Positions 10,808 through 20,609 are shown, counted from the first letter of the stretch. The stretch: 64,000 nucleotides of DNA from Blastochloris tepida (GCF_003966715.1 NZ_AP018907.1:3646001-3710000), one strand, 5' to 3'. The notes: a model not told the origin generated them from the letters alone. Program-made: numbers and translations.

Positions 10808-13800
10808 CGCCAAAGCGTCCCCCATCGCCGGGCCTGCCGCCCGGGCGTCTCGGGGCGACGTTCGACGCCGATGCGGCGGGCGTTCATTTCGCCGTCCAGT
10901 CCCATCACGCCAGCCGCGTCACGCTCTGCCTGTTCGACGCCGAGGGCCGCGAGGAGATCGGCCGGGTGCCGATGGCGCGCGACGGCGACATCCACCACGC
11001 CTATGTCGCCGGGCTCAAGGAGGGCGCGCGCTACGGCCTGCGCGCCGAGGGCCCGTTCGACCCGCACCGCGGCTTCTTCTTCAATCCCGCCAAGCTCTTG
11101 GTCGATCCCTACGCCGTCGAGCTCGACCGCCGGGTGGTGCTGGCGCCGTCGATGCGCGCCCATGCCGACGAGATCGGCACGATCTCGGAGGTCGACAGCG
11201 CGAACGACGTGCCGAAGGCGGTGCTGCGCGCGCCGCCCGGGCCGCTGCGCACGCCGCGGCCGGTGATCGCGCCCGAGCGGCGGGTGATCTACGAGGTGCT
11301 GGTGCGCGGCTTCACCATGCGCCACCCCGATGTGCCGCTGGCCAAGCGCGGCACCATCGCCGCGCTGGCGGAGCCGGCGATCCTCGATCATCTCAAGACC
11401 CTCGGCGTCACCACCATCGAGCTGATGCCGATCACCGCCTGGATCGACGAGCGCCACCTCGTCCCGCTCGGCCTCACCAATGCCTGGGGCTACAGCCCGA
11501 TCGCCTTTATGGCGCCCGATCCGCGCCTCGCCCCCGGCGGGCTCAAGGAGATCCGCCAGACCGTCGAGGCGCTGCACGCGGCGGGCTTCGAGGTGCTGCT
11601 CGACATGGTGTTCAACCACACCGGCGAGAGCGACATCCTCGGCCCCAGCCTGTCGCTGCGCGGACTCGACGGGCCGACCTATTTCCGGCTCGCCGACGAT
11701 GGCGAACTGGTCAACGACACCGGCTGCGGCAACACGCTGGCCTGCGACCGCCCCGCCACGCTGCGCCTCGTTGTCGACAGCCTGCGCCACTGGGTGCTGC
11801 AGGCCGGCGTCGACGGCTTCCGCTTCGACCTCGCCGCCACGCTCGGCCGCCGCGCCGACGGCTTCGACCCCAACCATCCGCTGCTTGCCGCCATCGCCGC
11901 CGACGACGTGCTGGGCGAGCGCGTGCTGATCGCCGAGCCGTGGGATGTCGGTCCCGGCGGCTACCAGCTCGGGCGGTTCCCCAAGCCCTTCCACGAGTGG
12001 AACGACCGGTTCCGCGACGATGTGCGCCGGTTCTGGCGCGGCGATGCCGGCCTGACCGGCCTGCTCGCGACGCGGCTCGCGGGATCGTCCGACGTCTTCC
12101 AGTCGAGCGGGCGCGGCCCGGCGTCCGGCATCAACTTCATCGCCTGCCACGACGGCTTCTCGCTCGCCGACACCGTCGCCTATGAGAGGAAGCACAATCT
12201 CGCCAATGGCGAGGGCAACCGCGACGGCACCGACGCCAACAATTCCTGGAACAATGGCGTCGAGGGGCCGACCGACGATCCGGCGATCCTCGCCCGCCGC
12301 CGGCGCGACGTGCGGGCGCTGCTGGCGACGCTGTTCGTGTCGCGCGGCACGCCGATGATCACGGCCGGCGACGAGTTCGGCCGCACCCAGGGCGGCAACA
12401 ACAATGCCTACGCCCAGGACAATGCCACGACCTGGCTCGACTGGCAGAGCGCCGACCGCGAGCTGATCGCCTTCACCGCCCGGCTGGCGGCGGCGCGCAG
12501 CGCCCACCCTGCGCTGCGCGAGAACCGCTTTCTCACCGGCCGCGCCATCGAGCCCGGCGGCGCGCCGGACGTGATCTGGCTCGCGCCCTCCGGCCTCGCC
12601 ATGACCACGCCGGAGTGGCAGGCCTCCGACAACCGGGTGCTCGGCCTGATGCTCGCCACCGCCGACGGGCTGGAGCCGGCGAGCCGCGTCGTGCTGTGGA
12701 TCAATGGCGGCTCCAGCGATGTCGCCGTCGTGCTGCCCGATGCCGAGCGGGAGCGGGTGTGGCGCGAGCTGTTCGACAGCGCCGCCGCCGCCGATGCGTC
12801 AGCCCCCGACGTCGAGGGGCTCTCCACCACCACGGTCGCCGCGCGTTCGGTGCGGCTGTTCGCGGCGGTCGCGGATGCGGCTCCGGCGCCGGTACGGGCC
12901 CGCCGCCGCGCCGGGGTCGATCCCAACGTGCTGGGCGAATTGGCCGAGGCGGCCGGCGTCGAGCGCGACTGGTGGGGCCTCGACGGCATCGGCCGGCGCG
13001 CCTCGCCCGACACGCTGCGCGCCATCCTCGCCGGCATGGGATTTGCCGTCGCCTCCACCGCCCAGGCCCGCGAGAGCCTCGCTTTTCTGCACGCCCGCGC
13101 CGCGGGCGCGCCGCGCCACGCGGCGCCCTGCCACCTGCCGCCGGCGCTGGCCGACGACCACAAGCTCTACGGCCTCGCCGCCCACCTCTACGCGCTGCGC
13201 CACGACGGCGATGCCGGCATCGGCGATTTCGAGACGCTGGGCCGCATCGCCGAGAGCGCCGGCCGGATGGGCGCAGCCCTGGTCGGCGTCAATCCGTTCC
13301 ACGCGCTGTTCGCCACCGACCGCAGCCGGGCGAGCCCCTACCACCCCTGCGACCGGCGCTTCCTCGATCCGCTCTATATCGACGTGGCGTGCCTGCCGCG
13401 GATGTTCGAGTCCGAGGCGGCGCAGGCCGCGCTCGACGCCCATGCCGGGGCCATCGCCGCGCTGGCCGGCGGGCGCCACGTCGACTATCCGGCGGTGGCG
13501 CGGATCAAGGACGCGGTGCTGCGGGCGGCGTTCGAGACCTTCGACCAGCGCGCCGAGACCGGGCGGCTGCCGCAGGCGCTGGCGGTCGAATACACCCGGT
13601 TCGTCGCCGAGGGCGGCGAGGCGCTGGCCGGCTTCGCGCTGTTCCAGGCGATCGCCCGCGCCGCCGGCACCACCGACCGGGCGCGCTGGCCGGCCGGGCT
13701 CGACTCGATCACGGGCCCCGGCATCGCCCAGGCGCGGCGCGACCATGCCCGCGAGATCCGCTTCGTGCTGTTCGAGCAGTGGCTGGCCGACCGCCAGCTT

Positions 13801-14835
13801 GCCCGCGCCGCCGCCCGCGGCAAGGCGTCGGGCCTCACGCTTGGCCTCTATCGCGACCTCGCGGTGGGCTCGGCGCCCGACGGGGCCGAGACCTGGACGG
13901 CGCCCGCCGATTTCGTGTCGGGCGTCTCGGTCGGCGCGCCGCCCGATCCATTCTCGGCAGCCGGCCAGAACTGGTGCGTGCCGCCGCTCAACCCGTTCCG
14001 CCTTGCCGAGACCGGCTGCGCCGCCTTCCGCGGCCTCGTTGCCGCCAACATGCGCCACGCCGGGGCGCTGCGCATCGACCACGCGATGAGCCTGACGCGG
14101 CTGTTCTTCGTGCCGGACGGCGCGACGCCGCTGGAGGGCACCTATGTGCGCTATCCGTTCGAGGACATGCTCGGCGTGCTGTCCGACGAAAGCCGCGCCG
14201 CCCACTGCCTGATGGTCGGCGAGGATCTCGGCACCGTGCCGTGGGGCTTCCGCGAGCGCACCACCGAGGCCGACATGCTCGGCATGCGCATCCTGCTGTT
14301 CGAGCGCGACGGCGCCGACTTCCGGCTGCCAGCCCGCTATTCGCGCACCTCGGTAGCGAGCTTCGGCACCCACGATCTGCCGACCTTCGGCGGCTGGCTC
14401 AAAGGCCGCGACATCGAGGTCGATTTCGCGCTCGGCCGCATCGACGCGACCGGTGCCGAGCGGCGGCGGCAGGAGCGGCGGACCGAGTTCGCGCGGCTTG
14501 CCAGCATGTTGGTCGCCGCCGGCTGGCCGACCGAGCCGGCGTGGTTCGAGGCCGATACGCCGCCGCCGGCCCTGCTGGCGGCGCTGCATGGCGGGCTCGC
14601 CAGCGCGGCCTCGGGCCTGGTGCTGGTGCAGGCCGACGACGTCGCGGGCGAGCTCGACGCGCTCAACGTGCCGGGCACCGACCGCGAACAGCCGAACTGG
14701 TGCCGCCGCATCGGCCTCAGCGTCGAGGCGCTGGAAGCCTCACCGGCCATGCAGGCGGTGGTCGCGGCCCTCAAGGGGCGCCTCGCCCCGGGCAATGCCG
14801 CGGCCGGCGACGGCGGCTGGCCGCCGGGCCGGTGA
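10804..14835 (+). CDS. glgX-malQ: GlgX-MalQ fusion: glycogen debranching enzyme plus 4-alpha-glucanotransferase
   Basis: 1343 residues in one uninterrupted frame. Residues 1 to about 690 are GlgX-type: CBM48 domain then a GH13 barrel with D342 (F-R-F-D-L), E378 (I-A-E-P-W-D) and D450 (C-H-D-G-F). From about residue 700 the protein becomes a GH77 4-alpha-glucanotransferase with nucleophile D1092 (L-R-I-D-H), acid E1140 (V-G-E-D-L-G) and D1191 (T-H-D-L-P-T). Together with GlgP it would debranch limit dextrins and recycle short maltodextrins. The ATG overlaps the glgA stop. No stop, internal ATG with a ribosome site or frame change marks the junction near 12880-12930, so a true bifunctional protein is likely. 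Confidence 0.93.
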   Translation: MTPKRPPSPGLPPGRLGATFDADAAGVHFAVQSHHASRVTLCLFDAEGREEIGRVPMARDGDIHHAYVAGLKEGARYGLRAEGPFDPHRGFFFNPAKLLVDPYAVELDRRVVLAPSMRAHADEIGTISEVDSANDVPKAVLRAPPGPLRTPRPVIAPERRVIYEVLVRGFTMRHPDVPLAKRGTIAALAEPAILDHLKTLGVTTIELMPITAWIDERHLVPLGLTNAWGYSPIAFMAPDPRLAPGGLKEIRQTVEALHAAGFEVLLDMVFNHTGESDILGPSLSLRGLDGPTYFRLADDGELVNDTGCGNTLACDRPATLRLVVDSLRHWVLQAGVDGFRFDLAATLGRRADGFDPNHPLLAAIAADDVLGERVLIAEPWDVGPGGYQLGRFPKPFHEWNDRFRDDVRRFWRGDAGLTGLLATRLAGSSDVFQSSGRGPASGINFIACHDGFSLADTVAYERKHNLANGEGNRDGTDANNSWNNGVEGPTDDPAILARRRRDVRALLATLFVSRGTPMITAGDEFGRTQGGNNNAYAQDNATTWLDWQSADRELIAFTARLAAARSAHPALRENRFLTGRAIEPGGAPDVIWLAPSGLAMTTPEWQASDNRVLGLMLATADGLEPASRVVLWINGGSSDVAVVLPDAERERVWRELFDSAAAADASAPDVEGLSTTTVAARSVRLFAAVADAAPAPVRARRRAGVDPNVLGELAEAAGVERDWWGLDGIGRRASPDTLRAILAGMGFAVASTAQARESLAFLHARAAGAPRHAAPCHLPPALADDHKLYGLAAHLYALRHDGDAGIGDFETLGRIAESAGRMGAALVGVNPFHALFATDRSRASPYHPCDRRFLDPLYIDVACLPRMFESEAAQAALDAHAGAIAALAGGRHVDYPAVARIKDAVLRAAFETFDQRAETGRLPQALAVEYTRFVAEGGEALAGFALFQAIARAAGTTDRARWPAGLDSITGPGIAQARRDHAREIRFVLFEQWLADRQLARAAARGKASGLTLGLYRDLAVGSAPDGAETWTAPADFVSGVSVGAPPDPFSAAGQNWCVPPLNPFRLAETGCAAFRGLVAANMRHAGALRIDHAMSLTRLFFVPDGATPLEGTYVRYPFEDMLGVLSDESRAAHCLMVGEDLGTVPWGFRERTTEADMLGMRILLFERDGADFRLPARYSRTSVASFGTHDLPTFGGWLKGRDIEVDFALGRIDATGAERRRQERRTEFARLASMLVAAGWPTEPAWFEADTPPPALLAALHGGLASAASGLVLVQADDVAGELDALNVPGTDREQPNWCRRIGLSVEALEASPAMQAVVAALKGRLAPGNAAAGDGGWPPGR

Positions 14836-14986
14836 GGGAGTCGCAGACCGGACGCGTCGGCGATTATCCTTGGGCGGCGTTCCGGGCCGCGAGCAGGGTG
14901 GCGTTATTCTGGCGTCGAACGCGGCTGTATATTTCGGGTTCAATCCGTGATCCCGCCGGGCGCATGGATGCGCGAGGGGATCTCGA

Positions 14987-15499
14987 ATGGGGAGCATGAG
15001 CATGGCGGAAAGCAAGAAGTCGGGTTCCAGGAAGTCGGCGAAGGCGGTGTCTGCAGCCGAAGCGACGAAGGCCGCCGCAGCACCGGCGCCCGCCAAGGCG
15101 GCGAAGCCGAAAGCGGCTGCAGCCAAGCGCACCACGAAGGCGGCGCCTGCCGCCGCGGCGCCGATGGTGGAACCCGCGCCGCTTGTCCCGGTCGCCGAAG
15201 CGCAGGTCATCGAAGCGCAGATCGTCGAGGAGAAGGTGGTCGAGGAGAAGGTGGTCGAAACAGCGGCGGCCGATGCGCCCAATCTCGCGCCCGCGGCCGA
15301 GGCCGCGCCGCGCCTTGAGGCCGCATCCGGCGCCACGGCGCCGCAGGCGGTCACGCCCGAAGAGAAGGCGGCGATGATCGCCGACGCCGCCTATTACCGG
15401 GCGCAGCGCCGCCACTTTGCGCCGGGCTACGAGCAGGAGGACTGGTACGCCGCCGAGCAGGAGATCGAAGCCCTGCTCGCCAAACGCGGGGTGGCCTGA
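14987..15499 (+). CDS. DUF2934 protein with Lys/Ala-rich N-terminal tail
   Basis: 170 residues. The N-terminal ~65 residues are almost entirely Ala, Lys, Pro and Ser, resembling bacterial histone-H1-like tails; a Val/Glu/Ala-rich linker follows. The last ~45 residues (A-Y-Y-R-A-Q-R-R then E-Q-E-D-W-Y-A-A-E-Q-E-I) match the short DUF2934 domain. The start has gaggggat about 7 bases upstream; ATGs at 14996 and 15002 are also possible. Function is unknown; nucleic-acid binding by the basic tail is inference. Confidence 0.8.
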   Translation: MGSMSMAESKKSGSRKSAKAVSAAEATKAAAAPAPAKAAKPKAAAAKRTTKAAPAAAAPMVEPAPLVPVAEAQVIEAQIVEEKVVEEKVVETAAADAPNLAPAAEAAPRLEAASGATAPQAVTPEEKAAMIADAAYYRAQRRHFAPGYEQEDWYAAEQEIEALLAKRGVA

Positions 15500-15546
15500 G
15501 GCACGGCTCTGGGATCTGCGGTTCGCGGCGCAGCGGAGCTGGTATC

Positions 15547-15669
15547 ATACGGTTTCCGGTTGATCCCTTCGGGATAGCGGAAACGGTCTCGCCGAAAAAT
15601 CCTTGATCCGGAAGGGATTTTCCGGCGAACGGCATACGGCTCGAAGGCTTGATCAGCCGGAAACCGTAT
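15547..15669. repeat. Palindromic repeat family A, copy 1
   Basis: The ends are inverted (atacggtttccggttgatc ... gatcagccggaaaccgtat) and there is an inner inverted pair around gccgaaaaatcc / ggattttccggc, so the whole could fold into a two-stem structure. Further copies occur at 25313, 28752 and 56745, with partial copies at 17937 and 26956. The right end supplies the first base of the stop-codon complement of the neighbouring minus-strand hydroxylase gene. Confidence 0.85.
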
Positions 15670-16919
15670 CAGATCCGCTCGCCGCGCAGGAGCCGCGGCA
15701 CCTCGCCGCCGAAGCCCGAGGCCTCGCGCACGAAGACCTGCTTGAGGCCCGGCATGCGGTCCACCACGCCGAGCCCGATGCCGCGCACCAGCCGCAGCGG
15801 GTCGAAATCGTTCGAGAACAGGCGGATCAGCGCGTCGGTGGCGGCGGCCATGGTGAAGGTGTCGAACCGCCGCCAGCGCGCATAGCGCTCCAGCACGTCC
15901 GGCCCGCCGATGTCGAGCCCGAGCCGCGCGGCATCGACGATCGATTCGGCCAGGGCCGCGACATCGCGCAGGCCGAGATTGAGGCCCTGGCCGGCGATGG
16001 GGTGGACGATGTGGGCGGCATCGCCCACCAGGACCAGCCGGCCCCTGTAGAACTCGCGGGCGATCATCAGCCGCAGCGGGAAGGCCTGCGGCGGCTCGAG
16101 AAGCGTGAGCGCGCCGAGATGGTGGCCGAGCCGGCGCGCCACCTCGTCGAGGAACAGCTCCGCCGGCAGCCGGCAGTAGCGCGCCGCCGCCTCGCTCGTC
16201 TCGGTCCACACGATCGAGCCGCGCTGCCCGGTCATCGGCAGGAAGGCGAACGGCCCGGAGGGCAGGAAATGCTCTTCGGCCCGGCCCTCATGGTCGCGCT
16301 CGCAGCCCAGCGTCGCGACAATGCCGGACTGGCCGTAGTCGCGATTGAAGATGCCGATCCCCGCCCGCTCGCGCAGGTGCGAGCGGCCGCCGTCGGCGGC
16401 GACGAGGAGGCGCGCGGTGACGCGACTGCCGTCGTTCAGATGCGCGGTGATCGCCTCGCCGGTGTCCTTGCCGGTGTCCTGCGCGCGCGCCACCGGCCGC
16501 GCCAGCAGCGTCAGGCCGGCGTCCCGGCACGCCGCGGCAAGTGCGTCGTGCAGCACGCGGTTCTCGATGATGTAGGCGGACGGCTCGCCCGGCTCGACCT
16601 CGCCGGCGAAGGTCAGGAGCGCCGGCCGCACGGCATCGCCGGTGCGGCTGTCGGTGATCGTCATCTCGCGAATCGGCTGGGCGCTCGCGGCAAGGCGCGC
16701 CCACACCCCCAGCGCCTCCAGCAGCCGCCGGCCGGCGGCGGCGATGGCCGAGGCCCGCCCGTCGCCGGCGGAGGGGCGGGCCAGCACGGGATCGCACACC
16801 AGAACCGCCGCCTGCGGCCCCAGGCCCTGTCGAAGCGCCAGCGCCAGCGCCAGCGCGGCATAACCGCCGCCGGCGATGGCGATGTCCGCGTGTTGCGTGG
16901 TCTTCGCAGTCTCCACCAT
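15669..16919 (-). CDS. UbiH/UbiF/COQ6-family FAD-dependent hydroxylase
   Basis: 416 residues, class A flavoprotein monooxygenase of the ubiquinone hydroxylase family, which hydroxylates the benzoquinone ring during ubiquinone synthesis. The N-terminal Rossmann segment (I-A-G-G-G-Y-A-A), the central A-D-G-G-R-S motif and the C-terminal G-D-A-A-H-I-V-H-P-I-A-G-Q-G-L-N FAD block are visible. The ATG at 16919 begins about 10 residues before the Rossmann strand; the open frame upstream of it is antisense to tesB. Which ring position it modifies cannot be told from sequence. Its stop codon abuts a palindromic repeat. Confidence 0.9.
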   Translation of the reverse strand: MVETAKTTQHADIAIAGGGYAALALALALRQGLGPQAAVLVCDPVLARPSAGDGRASAIAAAGRRLLEALGVWARLAASAQPIREMTITDSRTGDAVRPALLTFAGEVEPGEPSAYIIENRVLHDALAAACRDAGLTLLARPVARAQDTGKDTGEAITAHLNDGSRVTARLLVAADGGRSHLRERAGIGIFNRDYGQSGIVATLGCERDHEGRAEEHFLPSGPFAFLPMTGQRGSIVWTETSEAAARYCRLPAELFLDEVARRLGHHLGALTLLEPPQAFPLRLMIAREFYRGRLVLVGDAAHIVHPIAGQGLNLGLRDVAALAESIVDAARLGLDIGGPDVLERYARWRRFDTFTMAAATDALIRLFSNDFDPLRLVRGIGLGVVDRMPGLKQVFVREASGFGGEVPRLLRGERI

Positions 16920-17072
16920 GCGTCCTGCGTAGCCCTCCGGCCCGGGCGGCGCAAGGCGGGCCCGCGTCAGCGCGCTTGCTCGCCGGCCATGCTGACGCCA
17001 GTGTTCCCTTGACGCCGACCGCCGGCCTGATCGGCCGGACCCCGCCAAGGATCGAACCCCCGGAGTGAAGGC

Positions 17073-17936
17073 ATGTCCGCCGTTGTGCAGGAACTGCTCG
17101 ATATTCTCGACCTCGAACGGCTCGAGGTGAATCTGTTCCGCGGCCGCAGCCCGCAGGTCGGCTGGCAGCGGGTGTTCGGCGGCCAAGTGATCGGCCAGTC
17201 GCTGGTGGCGGCGTGTCGCACCGTCGAGGACCGGATGCCGCACTCGCTGCACGCCTATTTCCTGCTGCCCGGCGATCCGGCGGTGCCGATCATCTATCGC
17301 GTGGCGCGCATCCGCGACGGCAAGAGCTTCACCACGCGGCAGGTCAACGCCATCCAGCACGGCCAGACCATCTTCGCCACCATGGTGTCGTTCCACGCCG
17401 ACGAGGAGGGCTTCACCCACCAGATGGCGATGCCGGTGGTGCCGCCGCCGCTCGACCTGCCGAGCGAGATGGACATCAAGCAGCGGGTGCTGCCGATGAT
17501 GCCCGATCCGGTGCGCGCCTATTACGAGCGCGAGCGGCCGATCGAGCTTCGCCCGGTCGAGTTCGGCCGCTATCTCGGCCAGCGGCAGGCGGAGGGCCGC
17601 TTCCACATCTGGCTGCGCATCACCGACACGCTGCCGGACGATCCGGTGCTGCACCGCTGCATCCTCGCCTACGCCTCCGACCTGACGCTGCTCGATGCGG
17701 CGCTGATTCCGCACGGGCGCACGGTGTTCGAGAAGGACATCCTGCCCGCCTCGCTCGACCATGCGCTGTGGTTCCACCGGTCGTTCCGCATCGACGACTG
17801 GCTGCTCTACGCCCATGACAGCCCGAACGCCTCGGGCGGGCGCGGCCTTGCCCGCGGCCTGGTGTTCAGCCGCGACGGCCAGCTCGTCGCCTCGGTGGCG
17901 CAGGAAGGCCTGGTGCGCCAGCGCCGGACGGACTGA
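17073..17936 (+). CDS. tesB: Acyl-CoA thioesterase II
   Basis: 287 residues, double hot-dog TesB thioesterase that hydrolyses medium and long acyl-CoAs. The V-F-G-G-Q-V-I-G-Q block is present in the first half, and the catalytic Asp-Thr-Gln set is visible as the Asp of Y-A-S-D-L-T-L-L-D and the Gln of V-A-Q-E-G-L-V-R. A ccggagtgaagg Shine-Dalgarno region precedes the ATG. It is divergent from the hydroxylase gene (153-base gap). A partial palindromic repeat begins immediately after the TGA. Confidence 0.95.
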   Translation: MSAVVQELLDILDLERLEVNLFRGRSPQVGWQRVFGGQVIGQSLVAACRTVEDRMPHSLHAYFLLPGDPAVPIIYRVARIRDGKSFTTRQVNAIQHGQTIFATMVSFHADEEGFTHQMAMPVVPPPLDLPSEMDIKQRVLPMMPDPVRAYYERERPIELRPVEFGRYLGQRQAEGRFHIWLRITDTLPDDPVLHRCILAYASDLTLLDAALIPHGRTVFEKDILPASLDHALWFHRSFRIDDWLLYAHDSPNASGGRGLARGLVFSRDGQLVASVAQEGLVRQRRTD

Positions 17937-18608
<672 letters not shown>

Positions 18609-18635
18609 GCTTCGTCCTGCAAGGAGTTGATTGAA

Positions 18636-20096
18636 ATGACGGTCTCCATGCTGCGTCGGGCGCTTCCGGCTCTCGCCGTGATGCTCCTGACAGCCGGTCC
18701 GGCGCTGGCCGACGGACCGAAGGTGGACAAGGGCGATACCGCCTGGATGCTGATTTCCACCATCCTCGTCCTGCTGATGACCATTCCGGGCTTGGCGCTG
18801 TTCTATGGCGGTCTGGTCCGCTCCAAGAACATGCTGTCGGTGCTGATGCAGGTCTTCTACTGCGTCTGCGTCGCCTGCGTGATGTGGGCGCTGTTCGGCT
18901 ATTCGATGACCTTCACCGGCGACAACCCCTACTTCGGCGGGTTCTCGAAGGTGCTGCTGTCGGGCGTGACCACCGAATCGCTCGCCGCCACCTTCTCGGT
19001 CGGCGTGGCGATCCCCGAACTGGTCTATGCCGCCTTCCAGATGACCTTCGCCGCCATCACCGTGGCGCTCATCGTCGGCGCCTTCGCCGAGCGCATGAAG
19101 TTCGCGGCCGTGGCGCTGTTCGTGCCGCTGTGGCTGATCTTCATCTACTTCCCGATCGCCCACATGGTCTGGTACTGGGCCGGCCCGGACGCGGTCGCCG
19201 CGGCTGCGCAGGCCGTCCACGACGCCGCCGATGAAACCGCCAAGGCTGCCGCCCAGGCCAAGCTCGACGAGGTCCTCGCCGACTCCGGCCTGATCTACCA
19301 GTTCGGCGCCATCGACTTCGCCGGCGGCACCGTGGTGCACATCAATGCCGGTATCGCCGGCTTCGTGGCGTGCCTCCTGGTCGGCCGCCGCATCGGCTAC
19401 GGCCGCGAGCTGATGTCCCCGAACTCGCTGGCGATGACCATGATCGGCGGCGCGCTGCTGTGGGTCGGCTGGTTCGGCTTCAACGCCGGCTCGAACCTCG
19501 AGTCGAACGCCTATGCCGGCCTCGCGGTGATGAACACCTTCGTCGCCACCGCGGCGGCGGCGCTGGCCTGGATGTTCGTCGAATGGGCGGTCAAGGGTAA
19601 AGCCTCGCTGCTCGGCATCGTCACCGGCGCGGTCGCCGGCCTCGTCGCCGTCACCCCGGCCGCCGGCTTCGCCGGTCCGATGGGCTCGATCGTGCTCGGC
19701 GTCATCGCCGGCGTGATCTGCTTCATCTTCTGCTCGGGCGTGAAGAACGCGCTGGGCTATGACGATGCGCTGGACGTGTTCGGCGTGCACTGCGTCGGCG
19801 GCATCGTCGGCGCCATCCTGACCGGCGTGCTGGTCGACCCCAGCCTCGGCGGCGCCGGCATCGTCGACTACACGGCCTGCGACCCCGACGGCGTCTGCAA
19901 GACCGCGGCCTACGACATGACCACCCAGGTCTGGGCCCAGACCAAGGCGGTGCTGGTGTCGCTCGGCTGGTCGGGCTTCGGCTCGCTGGTCCTGCTCAAG
20001 CTGATCGACTGGACCGTCGGTCTGCGCGTCACCGCCGACAAGGAGCGCGAGGGCCTCGACCTCGTCGATCACGGCGAGCGCGCCTACAATCTCTGA
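18636..20096 (+). CDS. amtB: Ammonium transporter
   Basis: 486 residues. A cleavable signal sequence (about residues 1-25, ending A-L-A-D) is followed by 11 predicted membrane segments. Family motifs D-F-A-G-G-T-V-V-H-I-N and F-G-V-H-C-V-G-G carry the conserved pore region. An Ala-rich loop of about 35 residues (near residues 185-220) is inserted before D-F-A-G-G; I recall similar loops in other Hyphomicrobiales AmtB proteins. aaggag lies 9 bases before the ATG. Co-transcribed with glnK. Its last codons and terminator are duplicated about 440 bases downstream. Confidence 0.96.
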   Translation: MTVSMLRRALPALAVMLLTAGPALADGPKVDKGDTAWMLISTILVLLMTIPGLALFYGGLVRSKNMLSVLMQVFYCVCVACVMWALFGYSMTFTGDNPYFGGFSKVLLSGVTTESLAATFSVGVAIPELVYAAFQMTFAAITVALIVGAFAERMKFAAVALFVPLWLIFIYFPIAHMVWYWAGPDAVAAAAQAVHDAADETAKAAAQAKLDEVLADSGLIYQFGAIDFAGGTVVHINAGIAGFVACLLVGRRIGYGRELMSPNSLAMTMIGGALLWVGWFGFNAGSNLESNAYAGLAVMNTFVATAAAALAWMFVEWAVKGKASLLGIVTGAVAGLVAVTPAAGFAGPMGSIVLGVIAGVICFIFCSGVKNALGYDDALDVFGVHCVGGIVGAILTGVLVDPSLGGAGIVDYTACDPDGVCKTAAYDMTTQVWAQTKAVLVSLGWSGFGSLVLLKLIDWTVGLRVTADKEREGLDLVDHGERAYNL

Positions 20097-20164
20097 TCAA
20101 TCCGCCGCGGCCCTGCCGCATCGGAGAGGAACGGCCCCGGCCCCGCGCCGGGGCCGTTTCCGTT
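20078..20164 (+). repeat. Left copy of ~88-bp direct repeat (amtB 3' end plus terminator)
   Basis: It contains the last AmtB codons, the stop and the rho-independent terminator. It matches 20522-20609 except for one small gap and a few substitutions. The two copies bracket a 357-base insert holding one small gene. Confidence 0.9.
20130..20164 (+). terminator. Rho-independent terminator of glnK-amtB
   Basis: A 12-bp GC-rich stem (aacggccccggc / gccggggccgtt) with a 5-base loop, followed by ttccgtt. It starts about 33 bases after the amtB stop. Confidence 0.85.
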
Positions 20165-20262
20165 GGGCCGGTTGGTTCCCTTGCCACGCCTTGGTTTCGT
20201 CGCCCGGCTTGCACTGCTGGCGTGTATCTTGATAAATTCAGTTGCAACACATCGGGGGCACA

Positions 20263-20505
20263 ATGGCTAACAAGGACACCTTTAAGTTCAGTACGTTTCT
20301 ATGGTTGGTTGCGGGGCTTCTGATTCCGTTCTGGCCAATTAGCCTACCACTCTGCTGGTTCTTCGCGTACCGCTCTTACAAGTCCGGCACGGAGCCTGTT
20401 GGAAGCATGTCGGATCTGACGGCGGCGATCGAATTGCACAAGCAGGGCTTGGTCTCCAACGAAGAGTTGGAAGTTGTAAAGCGCCGGACGATCGGATCGC
20501 GGTGA
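20263..20505 (+). CDS. Small membrane protein with SHOCT-like C-terminus
   Basis: 80 residues. Residues 9-32 form one long hydrophobic segment rich in Trp, Phe, Leu and Pro (possibly a hairpin), followed by basic residues. The C-terminal ~25 residues (A-I-E-L-H-K-Q-G-L-V-S-N-E-E-L-E) resemble a SHOCT motif (short oligomerisation domain). The ATG at 20263 has a ggggg purine run 5 bases upstream; the TTG at 20242 is less likely. Codon use is visibly more AT-rich than its neighbours. It lies between two copies of the amtB terminator repeat, suggesting acquisition. Function unknown. Confidence 0.75.
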   Translation: MANKDTFKFSTFLWLVAGLLIPFWPISLPLCWFFAYRSYKSGTEPVGSMSDLTAAIELHKQGLVSNEELEVVKRRTIGSR

Positions 20506-20521
20506 ACGCGGCTGATCCGTG

Positions 20522-20609
20522 GCGCGCCTACAATCTCTGATCATTTCTGCCGCGGCCCTGCCGCAGCGGAGAGGAACGGCCCCGGCCCCGCGCCGGGGCC
20601 GTTTCCGTT
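20522..20609 (+). repeat. Right copy of ~88-bp direct repeat (amtB 3' end plus terminator)
   Basis: It repeats gcgcgcctacaatctctgat of the amtB 3' end even though no amtB coding sequence precedes it here, and it carries the same terminator hairpin. It begins 16 bases after the stop of the small gene. Confidence 0.9.
20575..20609 (+). terminator. Second copy of the amtB-type terminator
   Basis: Same 12-bp stem and loop as at 20130-20160, followed by ttccgttttgg. It would terminate the small SHOCT-like gene before ftsK. Confidence 0.8.

Noticed and set aside
13485..13838. Possible separate gene inside the MalQ half of the fusion
   Set aside because: Minus-strand frame only; the plus strand has continuous GH77 sequence.
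20128..20160. GGAAC in the amtB terminator as an EcfG promoter
   Set aside because: No CGTT at 16 or 17 bases; the sequence is the terminator stem.
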